Numbered from the stretch's first letter, positions 10,522-19,289 are shown. The stretch is DNA of 64,000 nt from Catenulispora acidiphila DSM 44928 (GCF_000024025.1 NC_013131.1:6882001-6946000); one strand, 5' to 3'. A program made the numbers and translations. Notes: generated by a model from the sequence alone, not told the origin.

Positions 10522-10550
10522 CTTGAGACCCTGAAGAGTTTGGAGCACCC

Positions 10551-10943
10551 ATGTCTTTGTCGCCCTTCTCGCCCTTGTCGACCCTCGCCGACGCGCAGCC
10601 CTTCGCCCGCGACGGCTTCACCTTCCGCCCCCTGGCCGTACCGTCGCGCGGCAGCGCCGAACTCGCCGTCTGGGCCCTGGACCTGGTCCCCGGCGCCCGC
10701 AGCGAGACCCACAGCATGGACCGCGAGGAGGTCTTCGTCGTCGTCGACGGCGCGGTCTCGGCCACGGTCGCCGACCGCGAGGTGAGCGCCGGCCCGGGCG
10801 ACGCCATCATCGTCCCGCCGCACGCCACCCTGCAGATCCGCAACGCCAGCACCGCCGAACCGGCACGGCTGACGGTCGCGACCTCGGTCGGGATGCGGGC
10901 GATCGTCGGCGGCGCGCCGTTCACGCCGCCGTGGGCCCAGTAG
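10551..10943 (+). CDS. Cupin-domain protein
   Basis: 130 aa, a single cupin barrel. Motif 1 is degenerate (ARSETHSMDREEVFVVVDG: His and Glu ligands present) and motif 2 reads GDAIIVPPHATLQIRN. The size and the VPPHA turn fit small metal-binding cupins that act as sugar or aromatic binding or isomerising proteins. Its promoter carries two strong palindromes, so it is probably induced by a ligand. The divergent neighbour across a short gap is orn, which is unlikely to be related. Confidence 0.75.
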   Translation: MSLSPFSPLSTLADAQPFARDGFTFRPLAVPSRGSAELAVWALDLVPGARSETHSMDREEVFVVVDGAVSATVADREVSAGPGDAIIVPPHATLQIRNASTAEPARLTVATSVGMRAIVGGAPFTPPWAQ

Positions 10944-11076
10944 CCGGCAACGCGGCGGTCCGCGCAGCAGCCCACGCAAAAGCCCGCGCGGAAACCGACC
11001 TGGGCCACACCCGCACTGGCGCGACCCGGTCGTCACCGGCATCTTCTTCGGCGGGCCGTCCGCCGTCTGCCCGGTT

Positions 11077-12108
11077 CTACCCCTCGCGGCCCTCGCGGCC
11101 GCCTCTGGCCCGGGACGCCAGGTAGGCCTCGCGATAGCGCGCGGGCTGGGTGCCCAGCACCCGCAGGAAGTTGGCGCGCATCGCCGGGCCCGAGGCGAAC
11201 CCGGAGCGCCGGGCCACCTCGTCCACCGGCAGGTCGGTGGACTCCAGGATGCGCTGGGCGGCGATCACGCGTTGGGAGTTCACCCATCTCAGCGGCGTGG
11301 TGCCGGTGACCTCCAGGAAGCGCCGGTCGAAGGTGCGCCGGGACATCGCCGAGTGCTTGGCGAACTCGTCGACGTCGAAGGGTTCGGCCAGGTGGTCCAG
11401 GGCCCAGGACATGGCGTCGCCGATCGGCGTGCCGGCGCCGAGTTCGCTGGGCAGGTGGCGGTCGAAGTAGGCGGCCTGGCCGCTGCGCCGGCCCGGTCCC
11501 ACGACCAGGCGGCGGGCCAGCGCGCTGGCCGCCTCCGCGCCGTGGTCGGTGCGGACCAGGTACAGACACAGATCCAGGCCGGCGGCGGCGCCGGCGCCGG
11601 TGACCACGTCGCCGTGGTCGATCTGCATCGAGCGGGCGTCCACCTTCACCCGGCGGTGATGGCGGGCCAGGGCCGGCGCGTACATCCAGTGCGTGGTGGC
11701 CCCGCGGCCGTCGAGGACGCCGGCCGCGGCCAGCACGAAGACCCCAGAGTCGAACGCGGCCAGCCGCGCGCCCTCCTTGTGGGCCTTGCGTACCGCGGCC
11801 AGCGCCGGTTCCGGGGGACGCTCTCCCGGCGCCCGCCAGGCCGGCACGATCACGGTGCCGGCCTGGTCGGCGCCGGAGAGCCCGAACGGGGTCGAGACGC
11901 GCAGGGAGCCGGTCGTGGCCAGCGGTCCGGCCTCGCCGGCGCACACCAGCAACCGGTAGTACGGCAGGCCCATGACGCGCCGGTCGACGCCGAACACCGA
12001 GATCGGTATCGAGGATTCGAACAGGGGAGCGTCCCGGAACAGCAGGACGGCGACGGTTCCCCGGTCGCGCGTGGGTGCCAGGCGCGGGCGGGGGGCAGTC
12101 AGTGTCAT
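11077..12108 (-). CDS. GlxA-family transcriptional regulator (DJ-1/PfpI + AraC HTH)
   Basis: 343 aa. The N-terminal half is a DJ-1/PfpI-like amidase domain (VAVLLFRDAPLFESSIPISVFG; AAFDSGVFVLAAAGVLDGR, where the nucleophile Cys is replaced, as usual in regulators). The C-terminal 100 residues form an AraC HTH pair: FAKHSAMSRRTFDRRFLEVTGTT and VARRSGFASGPAMRANFLR. Family members are transcription activators of catabolic genes. It faces away from glcD across a 338-bp gap and could control it, but no site is proven. The tail is Gly/Arg-rich. Confidence 0.85.
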   Translation of the reverse strand: MTLTAPRPRLAPTRDRGTVAVLLFRDAPLFESSIPISVFGVDRRVMGLPYYRLLVCAGEAGPLATTGSLRVSTPFGLSGADQAGTVIVPAWRAPGERPPEPALAAVRKAHKEGARLAAFDSGVFVLAAAGVLDGRGATTHWMYAPALARHHRRVKVDARSMQIDHGDVVTGAGAAAGLDLCLYLVRTDHGAEAASALARRLVVGPGRRSGQAAYFDRHLPSELGAGTPIGDAMSWALDHLAEPFDVDEFAKHSAMSRRTFDRRFLEVTGTTPLRWVNSQRVIAAQRILESTDLPVDEVARRSGFASGPAMRANFLRVLGTQPARYREAYLASRARGGREGREG

Positions 12109-12446
12109 TGGCGCGGGCTGACCTCTCTGGTCTCAAGATGGATCGTCGGAACGAGCCATTTTCCTTTGTGCGCAAAGGCAAAAGCGACTTGGAGCGGAAG
12201 CCGTGCCGGGCCGGTGATTATCAGAACACATACATGATCGGGGCACGGGTGTCCACCCGCGCCCGCCCCCGCCGCGAGGTCCCGCCCGGGTGGCGCGCGG
12301 TGGTGCCAGGTGGTGATCACTTCTAAAATCCGAGGTGGCCCGCACCGGAAATCTGTGATGATCCACTCATAAGATCGATGGTGATCTGGCGACTAATCTG
12401 TGAGGGATATCGGCGGGGGCGAGATACGGGAAGGGGGCACGGCGGC
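12109..12446. other. Divergent control region between the AraC-type gene and glcD (no gene)
   Basis: 338 bp without a credible ORF. A+T is higher near 12320-12400 than in the surrounding genes. It holds GTGATCAC (12313-12320), a TAAAAT box (12324-12329) and a second TGGTGATC copy (12379-12386), which might be half-sites for a GntR-like or AraC-like regulator. Nothing else is recognised. Confidence 0.4.
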
Positions 12447-13949
12447 GTGGATCGACAAGAGCGCACCGACCGGCGGCAGGCACTCGGCGCGGTCCTGCGG
12501 GACGTGAGGGCCGAATGCGGCCCCACGCTGCGCGTCCTGGCCGGCGAGGCCGAGCGGCGGGCGTACGAGACCGACGCGCTCACCGCGCACCGCGTGCTGC
12601 CCGGCCTGGTGCTGCTGCCGGCCGACCGCTCGCAGGTGGCGCCGATCGTGCGCGCGTGCCTGCGCCACGGGGTCCCCTACGTCGCCCGCGGCGCCGGGAC
12701 CGGGCTGTCCGGCGGGGCGCTGCCGACCGAATCGGGCGTCGTCATAGCGCTGGCGAAGCTCAACCGGATACTTGATGTGGACGCCGACCGGCAGGTCGCG
12801 ATCGTGGAGCCGGGCGCGACCAACCTGTCCATCAGCGCCGCGGTCAGTGAATACGGGCTCTACTACGCCCCGGACCCCTCCTCCCAGGTGGTCTGCACGA
12901 TCGGCGGCAACGTCGCGGAGAACTCCGGCGGCGCGCACTGCCTGAAGTACGGCTTCACCTCGCACCACGTCCTGGCCGTCGAGGCCGTGCTCCCCGACGG
13001 CAGCACGGCGGTCCTGGGCTCCGACGACATCGAAGCACCCTGCTATGACGCGCCGGGCTATGACCTGCGCGGCGTGTTCGTCGGCTCCGAGGGAACATGC
13101 GGCGTCGCCACCCGGATCGCGGTCCGGCTGCTGCGCAAGCCCGAGGCGGTCCGCACGCTGGTCGCCGACTTCCCGGACGTGCCCTCGGCCTGCGACACGG
13201 TCAGCGCGGTCATCGCCGCCGGGATCGTGCCGGCGGCCATCGAGATGATGGACAACCTGGCGATCCGGGCCTGTGAGGACGCGGTGCACGCCGGCTATGA
13301 CCGCGAGGCCGCCGCCTCGCTGATCATCGAGCTGGACGGGCCCGCCGAGCAGTGCGCGGAGCTGTTCGAGAAAGTCAGCACCCTGTGTTCGCAGAACGCC
13401 TGCACCCGGCTGCGCATCGCCGCTGACGACGCCGAACGCGCCGCGATCTGGGCCGGGCGCAAGGCGGCGTTCGCCGCGATGGGGCGCCTGTCGCCGGAGT
13501 TCCTCCTGCAGGACGGCGTCGTGCCGCGGACCCGGCTGGCCGAGGCGCTCGCCGGGATCGCGGACCTGTCGGCGGCTGCGGGGTTGCGTGTCGCCAATGT
13601 CTTCCACGCCGGCGACGGCAACCTGCATCCGCTGGTCCTGTACCGCGAAGCCGACGGCGAGGCGCCGGCCGCCGAGGCCCTCGCCGCCGCGATCGCCGAG
13701 CTGTGTGTCGCGCTCGGCGGCTCGCTGTCCGGCGAGCACGGCATCGGCGTGGACAAGGCGTGCTCGATGCCCAAGATGTTCTCCCCCGCGGACCTGGCGG
13801 CCATGGACCGCCTGCGCGCCGCGTTCGACCCGTCAGGGCTGTGCAACCCCGGAAAAGTGTTCCCGACTCCCGCGCTGTGCGGCGAGGCCCGGGGCGGGGC
13901 GTATCAGCCGCACCCGCTGGAAGAGACCGGAAAGATCCAACGATGGTAG
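12447..13949 (+). CDS. glcD: Glycolate oxidase FAD-binding subunit
   Basis: 500 aa from the GTG at 12447, chosen because a GGGGG ribosome binding site lies 9 nt upstream and the family alignment begins near residue 25. It has the VAO/PCMH FAD-binding fold with YVARGAGTGLSGGA at about 75-88 and the cofactor-binding GGNVAENSGGAHCLKYG stretch, then the FAD-oxidase C-terminal domain ending in GSLSGEHGIGVDK and LCNPGKVFP. It oxidises glycolate or D-lactate to the 2-oxo acid and acts with GlcE and GlcF. Its last 7 bp overlap glcE. Confidence 0.92.
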   Translation: MDRQERTDRRQALGAVLRDVRAECGPTLRVLAGEAERRAYETDALTAHRVLPGLVLLPADRSQVAPIVRACLRHGVPYVARGAGTGLSGGALPTESGVVIALAKLNRILDVDADRQVAIVEPGATNLSISAAVSEYGLYYAPDPSSQVVCTIGGNVAENSGGAHCLKYGFTSHHVLAVEAVLPDGSTAVLGSDDIEAPCYDAPGYDLRGVFVGSEGTCGVATRIAVRLLRKPEAVRTLVADFPDVPSACDTVSAVIAAGIVPAAIEMMDNLAIRACEDAVHAGYDREAAASLIIELDGPAEQCAELFEKVSTLCSQNACTRLRIAADDAERAAIWAGRKAAFAAMGRLSPEFLLQDGVVPRTRLAEALAGIADLSAAAGLRVANVFHAGDGNLHPLVLYREADGEAPAAEALAAAIAELCVALGGSLSGEHGIGVDKACSMPKMFSPADLAAMDRLRAAFDPSGLCNPGKVFPTPALCGEARGGAYQPHPLEETGKIQRW

Positions 13950-15178
13950 GACCCTCCTTCGACCCCAGCCCCAGCGACTCCGCGCCCGGGAACGGCTCCG
14001 GCGGGGACGCCGCCGCCGCGCCGGCGCCGCGCTCGATCACCCCGACGACGGTGAAGGATCTGCGCGACGCCGTCTCCACGGTCGGCGCCGTCCTCATCCG
14101 CGGCACCGGTACCGCGACCACCTGGGGCGCCCCGGTACGCGACGCGCGCACGACGGTGTCGCTGGCCGGCATGGACCGCGTCCTGGACCACCGGCCCGCC
14201 GACATGACCGTGCACGTCCAGGGCGGGATCCGGCTGGACGTGCTGCAGGCCGAGCTGGCCGAGCACGGGCAGTGGCTGCCGTATGACCCGGCGCGCTCCG
14301 AGGCGACCATCGGCGGGCTGCTGGCCACCGGCGACGCCGGACCCCGGCGGCTGGCCTACGGCTCGCTGCGGGAGCTGGTGATAGGCGCGACGATGGTGTT
14401 CCCGGACGGCGCGATCGCCAAGAGCGGCGGACACGTCATCAAGAACGTCGCGGGCTATGACCTGGCGAAGCTGTGCCACGGCTCGCTGGGCACGCTCGGC
14501 GTCGTCGCCGAACTCGTCCTGCGCGTGCACCCGCTGCCGCAGACCTCGCGCACGGTGATGGTGCGCGACGTGGACACCGCGGCGGCGCAACAGCTCACCT
14601 GGGCCCTGACCCGCTCGGCGATCGAGCCGACGGCCGTGGAGTGGTGCGAGCCCGAGCAGGTGCTGGCGGTGCGGTTCGACGGAACCGCCGACGGCGCGGC
14701 GGCGCGGGCCGCCTCCGCGCGCTCGATGCTCACCGGCAGCCTGGCCGAACTCGACGCCGGCGAGGCGCACAGCTTTTGGGAGTCGCACGCGGCGCGGGTC
14801 GTCGCAGAACCCGGAGACACCGTGCTGCGCGCCGCCACCCGCCCCGGGATCGACCCCGGGCTGGTCCGCGCGCTGTCGATGTTCGCCGAGTTCGCCGGGG
14901 TCAAGGCGCTGCTCACGTGCAGCCCGGCCACCGGCGCGTACACGGTCCGGGTCACCGGCGCCGACGCCAAGGCGCACGCTGAGGTGGTGAAGAACTGGCG
15001 CGGCTCGGTCGAGGCCGTCGGCGGCTTCGTGATGCTGCGCCGCCGCCGCCCGGGGGTGGACGCGATGGTCGAGTCCTGGGGACGCGCGCCGGGCAGCGTC
15101 GAGGTGATGCGGCGGGTGAAGGGGAACTTCGATCCGGAGAACCGGTTCGCGCCGGGGCGCTTCGCGCCGTGGTTTTGA
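13943..15178 (+). CDS. glcE: Glycolate oxidase FAD-binding subunit E
   Basis: 411 aa. The ATG lies inside the glcD stop region (7-bp overlap), so translation is coupled. It is a VAO-fold FAD protein of the GlcE type with GTGTATTWGAP, SEATIGGLLATGDAGP and the sequence SGGHVIKNVAGYDLAKLCHGSLGTLG split over about residues 155-182; the C-terminus ends with FDPENRFAPGRF. The N-terminal 30 residues are a Pro/Ser/Ala-rich disordered extension. It supplies the second flavin subunit of the GlcDEF complex. Confidence 0.9.
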   Translation: MVGPSFDPSPSDSAPGNGSGGDAAAAPAPRSITPTTVKDLRDAVSTVGAVLIRGTGTATTWGAPVRDARTTVSLAGMDRVLDHRPADMTVHVQGGIRLDVLQAELAEHGQWLPYDPARSEATIGGLLATGDAGPRRLAYGSLRELVIGATMVFPDGAIAKSGGHVIKNVAGYDLAKLCHGSLGTLGVVAELVLRVHPLPQTSRTVMVRDVDTAAAQQLTWALTRSAIEPTAVEWCEPEQVLAVRFDGTADGAAARAASARSMLTGSLAELDAGEAHSFWESHAARVVAEPGDTVLRAATRPGIDPGLVRALSMFAEFAGVKALLTCSPATGAYTVRVTGADAKAHAEVVKNWRGSVEAVGGFVMLRRRRPGVDAMVESWGRAPGSVEVMRRVKGNFDPENRFAPGRFAPWF

Positions 15179-15201
15179 GGATTTCCCAGGCTTTGCGGGT
15201 A

Positions 15202-15243
15202 ATTGAGGGTTCTGAGGTTTCCGGGCCTTATTGAGGGCTCTGA
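15202..15243. repeat. 14-bp direct repeat after glcE
   Basis: ATTGAGGGTTCTGA (15202-15215) and ATTGAGGGCTCTGA (15230-15243) are 28 bp apart with one mismatch, in an A+T-richer gap after glcE. They may be the footprint of a processing or binding site. They are followed by a CCGCGCCCTGCCCC low-complexity tract. Confidence 0.5.
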
Positions 15244-15354
15244 TAACCCCGGACCCCGCTTCGTCCCGCCGCGCCTGTCCGTACCCTGCCGCGCCCTGCC
15301 CCGCCGTGCCCCGCCGCGCCGCCGCCCCGTCCGGCGGCGCGGACCGTGCGGGCG

Positions 15355-15825
15355 TCAGGAGATCGGCAGACCTTCGGACTCGGTCTCCCGCTCCTGCGCC
15401 GGCTCCGGCTCGGGCTCCGGCGTCTCGGTCCAGCCGAACGCCAGCGAGGCGCCAGTCATGGCCAGCAGCATCCCGATCAGGAAGCCGCCGAGGTTGCTGG
15501 TCATCCAGCTGGCGACCGCGAACAGCAAAGACAGCACCGAGTAGAAGACGCGGTGCATCGGGTCGAAGATCAGGCACAAGCCGAGGACCACCAGCAGGAC
15601 CGGGACCGCGTAGCCGGCCAGGCCGTACAGGCCCATGTGGATGCTGACCTTCATGGCCGTGTGGTACAGCGCGAGCATCTCCCCGCCGCCCAGCGCCACC
15701 AGCAGCCCGCCCCAGAAGGGCCGGGTACGGCGCCAGTGCCGGAAGGCACGGCGCGCCCCGCCGCCCTGCTCGGAGGCCGGAGCCTCCGGGAAGGACAGGG
15801 GCGCGCCTTCTTCGTGCTCGGACAC
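15355..15825 (-). CDS. DUF6114 family membrane protein
   Basis: 156 aa. After a cytoplasmic Glu/Ala-rich N-terminus and a basic RRAFRHWRRTRPFWGG stretch there are four hydrophobic segments (about 45-62, 66-88, 92-110, 112-130) and an acidic Glu-Pro repeat tail (PEPEPEPAQERETESEG). This is the DUF6114 layout. It starts 3 nt after the DUF6230 stop, so the two are one operon. The pair occurs together in Streptomyces; no biochemical role is established. Confidence 0.8.
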   Translation of the reverse strand: MSEHEEGAPLSFPEAPASEQGGGARRAFRHWRRTRPFWGGLLVALGGGEMLALYHTAMKVSIHMGLYGLAGYAVPVLLVVLGLCLIFDPMHRVFYSVLSLLFAVASWMTSNLGGFLIGMLLAMTGASLAFGWTETPEPEPEPAQERETESEGLPIS

Positions 15826-15828
15826 CGC

Positions 15829-16440
15829 TCAGCAGCCCTTGCTCTGGAAGCTCATGCTGAGGTTGGGCAGCGAGAACGTCGAGGCGGTGGACGCGTAGTT
15901 GTCCTGCCGGACGTTCTTGATGTCGACCGAGTCAGCCTGCTGGGAGAAGGTGTAGGCGTGCCCCTTGATGCTGGGCACCTGGGTCAGATCGCTGGCGTCC
16001 CGGCCGATCTGGATGTTGTTGAAGGTCGCGTCGCCGGTCAGGTCCGTGGAGTCCAGGACCAGGTTGGTGGCGTGCACCGGAGTGGCGCCGGTCCCGGCGC
16101 GGATGACCAGGTTGACCCCGACCAGGTTCACGCTCTGGCACAGGTTGTAGACCTTCGCGTCGCCGATCACCGAGGTCATGACCACCGCCTGGCCGTTAGA
16201 GCTCTTCAGCCAGGGGTTGCCGCTCAGGCCGGAGTCCAGGTCGCCGAACTGCTGGAAGTTCGTCCCGGTCAGGTGGTCCGCGGTCACCACGAACGGCATG
16301 CCGGAGATCGCGAACTGCACGCCCAGGGCGCCTTGCGCGGTGAGGACCACCAGCGCACCCGTGGCGGCCAGCGCGGCCATCCCGGGTATCGCCGCGCGGC
16401 GGTAGCGGACCTTGCCTTCGGCTTTGGGTTTCGTCGCCAT
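15829..16440 (-). CDS. DUF6230 family exported protein
   Basis: 203 aa from the ATG at 16440 with AAAGGAG 7 nt upstream. A basic N-terminus (KVRYRRAAIPG) leads into one hydrophobic segment (MAALAATGALVVLTAQGALG), then a beta-rich extracellular domain with conserved FNNIQIGRDASDL and QADSVDIKNVRQD, ending in the terminal residue pair GC. It matches DUF6230 proteins, some of which are labelled cholesterol esterase in databases without visible hydrolase motifs; I see no GxSxG. It is co-transcribed with DUF6114. Confidence 0.85.
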   Translation of the reverse strand: MATKPKAEGKVRYRRAAIPGMAALAATGALVVLTAQGALGVQFAISGMPFVVTADHLTGTNFQQFGDLDSGLSGNPWLKSSNGQAVVMTSVIGDAKVYNLCQSVNLVGVNLVIRAGTGATPVHATNLVLDSTDLTGDATFNNIQIGRDASDLTQVPSIKGHAYTFSQQADSVDIKNVRQDNYASTASTFSLPNLSMSFQSKGC

Positions 16441-16529
16441 TCGGCTCCTTTCCGTTCCTGTTGCCAGGCGCAGATGGTGTCGGCGAAACCGCCTGGAGGA
16501 GATGGAGCACACGCCGGCACCGCTGGAAT

Positions 16530-16555
16530 GTGACATGAGTCACCCCGGAGGTGAC
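16530..16555. promoter_or_regulatory. Overlapping GTGAC/GTCAC palindromes upstream of DUF6230
   Basis: GTGAC-atga-GTCAC (16530-16543) shares its right half with GTCACC-ccgga-GGTGAC (16539-16555). Three consecutive half-sites lie between the predicted promoter and the DUF6230 start, a plausible operator for the adjacent TetR protein. Confidence 0.5.
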
Positions 16556-16557
16556 TG

Positions 16558-16593
16558 ACGGGTAACATACTCTCAGGGTTTTGAATCGGTCAA
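16558..16593 (-). promoter_or_regulatory. Promoter of the DUF6230-DUF6114 operon with GTTACCCGT element
   Basis: On the minus strand TTGACC (16588-16593) and TATGTT (16564-16569) have an 18-bp spacer. The element GTTACCCGT (16558-16566) overlaps the end of the -10 box and recurs in the same orientation in front of the secreted-protein gene at 17505-17513, suggesting joint control. Confidence 0.55.
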
Positions 16594-16609
16594 CCGTTCG
16601 GGCACTGAT

Positions 16610-17425
16610 TCACTCCGTGCCGACACCGGTCTCGGCCTGCGCCGGGACACAGGGTGCGACCGATCGGGGATGATCTGCCAGCGCGGCGTGCGAGGCCTTC
16701 GCGGCGATCTCGGGCCCGGCGAAGGGCGCGACGACGAAATACACCAAGGCGGGCAACAGGTGCGGAAGCTCCGCGGCGCGCCCGGCGGCTATGTGGCGGT
16801 ACAGCGTGCCGTAGGCGCCGGCCACGACGGAGTTCACCACCTCCCCGCGGTCCACGCCGTCCGGGGTCGCCGGCGCCAGGGCGAAGAAGGCCTCGAAGTC
16901 GCGCAGCTGCTCCGAGCGCGCCTGGCGTCCCTCCGGTCCGACCGCGTCGATCTCCACGATCGCCGCCGTGGCGAAGGCCGGGACGCTGGCGAGCACGTCC
17001 AGCAGCACCGCCAGCACCGCGCAGGTGGCGCGGGTCCAGGTCTGCACCTCCGCCGCGGACTCCGGCAGCGGACACAGCGCGTCGCCGTCGGCGGCGTCGG
17101 TCTCCTCCAGGAAAGCGTGCCGCAGCATGGCGAACAGCACGTCCGTGCCGTGCCGGTAGGCGGCCAGGAACGCGCCCTGCTTGCTTTCGAAGTGCTCGTA
17201 GAACGCCGGCCGCGTGACGCCGGAGACCCGGCAGATGTCGCTGACCGAGGCGTTGGCGTAGCCGCGTTCGGCGACCGTGCGCACCAGGCCGTCGTACAGC
17301 CGGTCGCGCTGGGTGGCGGCCACCTGCTCGCGGGGCACGCGGCTCGGGCCGCGTTTGATCGCCCGCTGCGGATCGCGCGGCGACCGCGCGCCGGGCAATG
17401 GGACCAGAACGGGTGAAACAGGCAT
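16610..17425 (-). CDS. TetR-family transcriptional regulator
   Basis: 271 aa from the ATG at 17425, preceded by GGGGGAGA. The N-terminal 35 residues are a Pro/Arg-rich extension; the HTH lies at about 48-90 with ASVSDICRVSGVTRPAFYEHFESKQG, a textbook TetR recognition helix. The C-terminal ligand domain is variable. It sits between the two transcripts of the secreted-protein cluster and probably regulates both; palindromes at 16530-16555 and 17460-17473 are candidate sites. Confidence 0.88.
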   Translation of the reverse strand: MPVSPVLVPLPGARSPRDPQRAIKRGPSRVPREQVAATQRDRLYDGLVRTVAERGYANASVSDICRVSGVTRPAFYEHFESKQGAFLAAYRHGTDVLFAMLRHAFLEETDAADGDALCPLPESAAEVQTWTRATCAVLAVLLDVLASVPAFATAAIVEIDAVGPEGRQARSEQLRDFEAFFALAPATPDGVDRGEVVNSVVAGAYGTLYRHIAAGRAAELPHLLPALVYFVVAPFAGPEIAAKASHAALADHPRSVAPCVPAQAETGVGTE

Positions 17426-17459
17426 CTTCTCCCCCGGGGGCTTGACTGGCGAACCTCGC

Positions 17460-17513
17460 GGAGTTACAACTCCCACGGGTTTTGTTACTGGCCGGTATCA
17501 GATGGTTACCCGT
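17460..17513 (+). promoter_or_regulatory. Operator GGAGTTacAACTCC and GTTACCCGT element in the TetR/secreted-protein gap
   Basis: GGAGTT-ac-AACTCC (17460-17473) is a perfect inverted repeat 35 bp upstream of the TetR start. GTTACCCGT (17505-17513) repeats the element found in the DUF6230 promoter, about 106 nt from the start codon here and 118 nt there, in the same orientation relative to transcription. Confidence 0.5.
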
Positions 17514-17618
17514 AGTCGATCACGAACAACGCGTTCTTCGATCTCGCAGTCTTCACCGGCGTCACCGTCGACGCAGTCCCCGCTCAACTGACATCCCCGC
17601 TGACGAGGGAGCGTGAAC

Positions 17619-18548
17619 ATGGCTTTCCCCGCCCTGTTCCACCGGTTCAGAAAACGTACACTCTCCGCGGTCGCGGCCGCTTTCGCCCTGGTGGCGGTGG
17701 CCGCCTCGCCGGCTTCGGCGGCCGCGCAGCCCTCGGGTCCGTACACGGGCATGGGCACGTGCCCCACTTCCAGCGCCCAGATGCGGGACCCGAACCAGGC
17801 CGTCGTCGGCTGCACGGTGGCGACGATCGCCGGCGGCGGGTTCACCGTGGGTTCCACACAGGTGAACTTCACCTCACCGATGACCGTCTCGTTCGGCGTC
17901 ACCTGGGCCAAGGGCGGTCCGACCGTCACCTTCCCGGACGAGAGCACGGCCGAGCTGTTCTCCACCGTGAGCCCGACCGACGGCAAGGAGCTGAAGTCCT
18001 CGCCGCTGGACGTGCCGATCCCGGGCCTGTCCAACTTCTGGCCCGGAGTCACCAGCGCCATCGTGCTCATCGAGCCCGCCGGACCAATCACGAACTTCGC
18101 CCCGCTGTCCGCCGGGGAGGACTACCCGCTGTTCCGGCTGCCGATCAAGATGCACCTGCTCAACGCGTTCCTCGGGCTGAACTGCTACGTCGGCTCCGAC
18201 AGCGCGCCGATCGTCCTGAGCCCGACCGCCGGGACCACGAACCCGCCGGCGCCGAACCAGCCGGTCAAGGGCAGCACCGGAACGATCTCGATCGCCCGGG
18301 ACCCCAATGGCTTCAACCCGACCATCGTCGGGTTCGGCGGCGCCACCTTGAACGACAACGCCCTGCCGGTGCCCGGCGCCCACGGCTGCGGCCTGTTCGA
18401 CAGCGCGGACTGGATCGTGAACCTGCTGTTCGGCCTGCCCTCGGCGGCCGGGCACAACGCGATCACGCTGTCCGGCGTCACCACCGCCCTCGCCGTCGAC
18501 CCCAGCGACAGCGACCTGATCAACGCCATCAACGCCACACGAAAGTGA
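17619..18548 (+). CDS. Secreted protein of unknown function
   Basis: 309 aa from the ATG at 17619; GAGGGA lies 8 nt upstream. A classical signal peptide (basic FRKRT, hydrophobic LSAVAAAFALVAVA, cleavage after ASA near residue 35) is followed by a Gly/Thr/Pro-rich, beta-rich domain with four Cys (C at GMGTCPT, VVGCTV, GLNCYVG, HGCGLF), suggesting two disulfides. No catalytic motif is seen. It is followed after 7 bp by a second exported protein; both belong to the DUF6230/TetR cluster. Confidence 0.75.
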   Translation: MAFPALFHRFRKRTLSAVAAAFALVAVAASPASAAAQPSGPYTGMGTCPTSSAQMRDPNQAVVGCTVATIAGGGFTVGSTQVNFTSPMTVSFGVTWAKGGPTVTFPDESTAELFSTVSPTDGKELKSSPLDVPIPGLSNFWPGVTSAIVLIEPAGPITNFAPLSAGEDYPLFRLPIKMHLLNAFLGLNCYVGSDSAPIVLSPTAGTTNPPAPNQPVKGSTGTISIARDPNGFNPTIVGFGGATLNDNALPVPGAHGCGLFDSADWIVNLLFGLPSAAGHNAITLSGVTTALAVDPSDSDLINAINATRK

Positions 18549-18555
18549 GTACGCC

Positions 18556-19206
18556 ATGCGCACCCGTACCCTCGCCCTGACCGCTCTGGCCGCCGCAGGC
18601 CTCGTGCTCGGCGCCGCCGGCCAGGCCGGCGCCTCCACCGGGGGCGTGCTGACCGTCACCGCCGTCGGCGGCACGAACGTCAACGTCAACGACGTCCTCA
18701 AGGGCGCCATCAACAGCGACTTCGTCTTCACCACCAGCAGCGGCGTCATCGACTGCAGCAGCGGGCAGTTCTCCGCCAAGGTGACCTCCAACCCGAACAA
18801 GGGCACCGGCAACGCCGTGGAGTCCATCACCCAGCTGCACGCCGACCCGGCGCACTGCACCACCACGGTCAGCGGCACGTTCAGCGTGGTGAGCGTGGAG
18901 ATCAACGGCGCGGCCACCGGCAACGTGGTGGACGGCACCAGCCCGAAGCTGAAGGTCACCGGCCTGGACGAGAAGGTCACGCTGGCCTCCTTCCTGGGCA
19001 ACGTCACCTGCGACTACGGCACCACCGGCTCGGTCACCGAGATCGACGGCAGCCTGTCCAACACCAACAACTCCATCGCCTTCGCCACCCAGAACGTGAA
19101 CCTGATCAGCGGCTCCGGACTGTGCCCGACCAGCGGCACGTTCAAGGGCGGCGTGGGCCCGGTGCAGGACAGCACGCAGAGCAACAAGGCGGTCTTCGTC
19201 AACTGA
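18556..19206 (+). CDS. Secreted protein of unknown function
   Basis: 216 aa with a short signal peptide (RTRTLALTALAAAGLVLGAAG, cleavage after AGA near residue 27). The mature part is Thr/Ser/Gly/Asn-rich with alternating beta strands and four Cys, which may form disulfides. It resembles cell-surface or lipocalin-like actinobacterial proteins in composition, but I do not recognise the family. It lies 7 bp after the preceding secreted gene and is ended by a strong hairpin. Confidence 0.75.
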   Translation: MRTRTLALTALAAAGLVLGAAGQAGASTGGVLTVTAVGGTNVNVNDVLKGAINSDFVFTTSSGVIDCSSGQFSAKVTSNPNKGTGNAVESITQLHADPAHCTTTVSGTFSVVSVEINGAATGNVVDGTSPKLKVTGLDEKVTLASFLGNVTCDYGTTGSVTEIDGSLSNTNNSIAFATQNVNLISGSGLCPTSGTFKGGVGPVQDSTQSNKAVFVN

Positions 19207-19250
19207 GCGTGACGAAGGGCCGGTAGACCCAATACGCTGAACTGCCCCAC

Positions 19251-19289
19251 AAGCGGAGGGGCCCGGTCGGGCTCCGGGCTCCTCCGCTT
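19251..19289. terminator. Strong bidirectional hairpin terminator
   Basis: A 16-bp stem (19251-19266 with 19274-19289, one G-T pair) and a 7-base loop lie between convergent genes. The arms start AAGCGGAGG and end CCTCCGCTT. It is the strongest terminator-like hairpin I found in the window. Confidence 0.85.
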
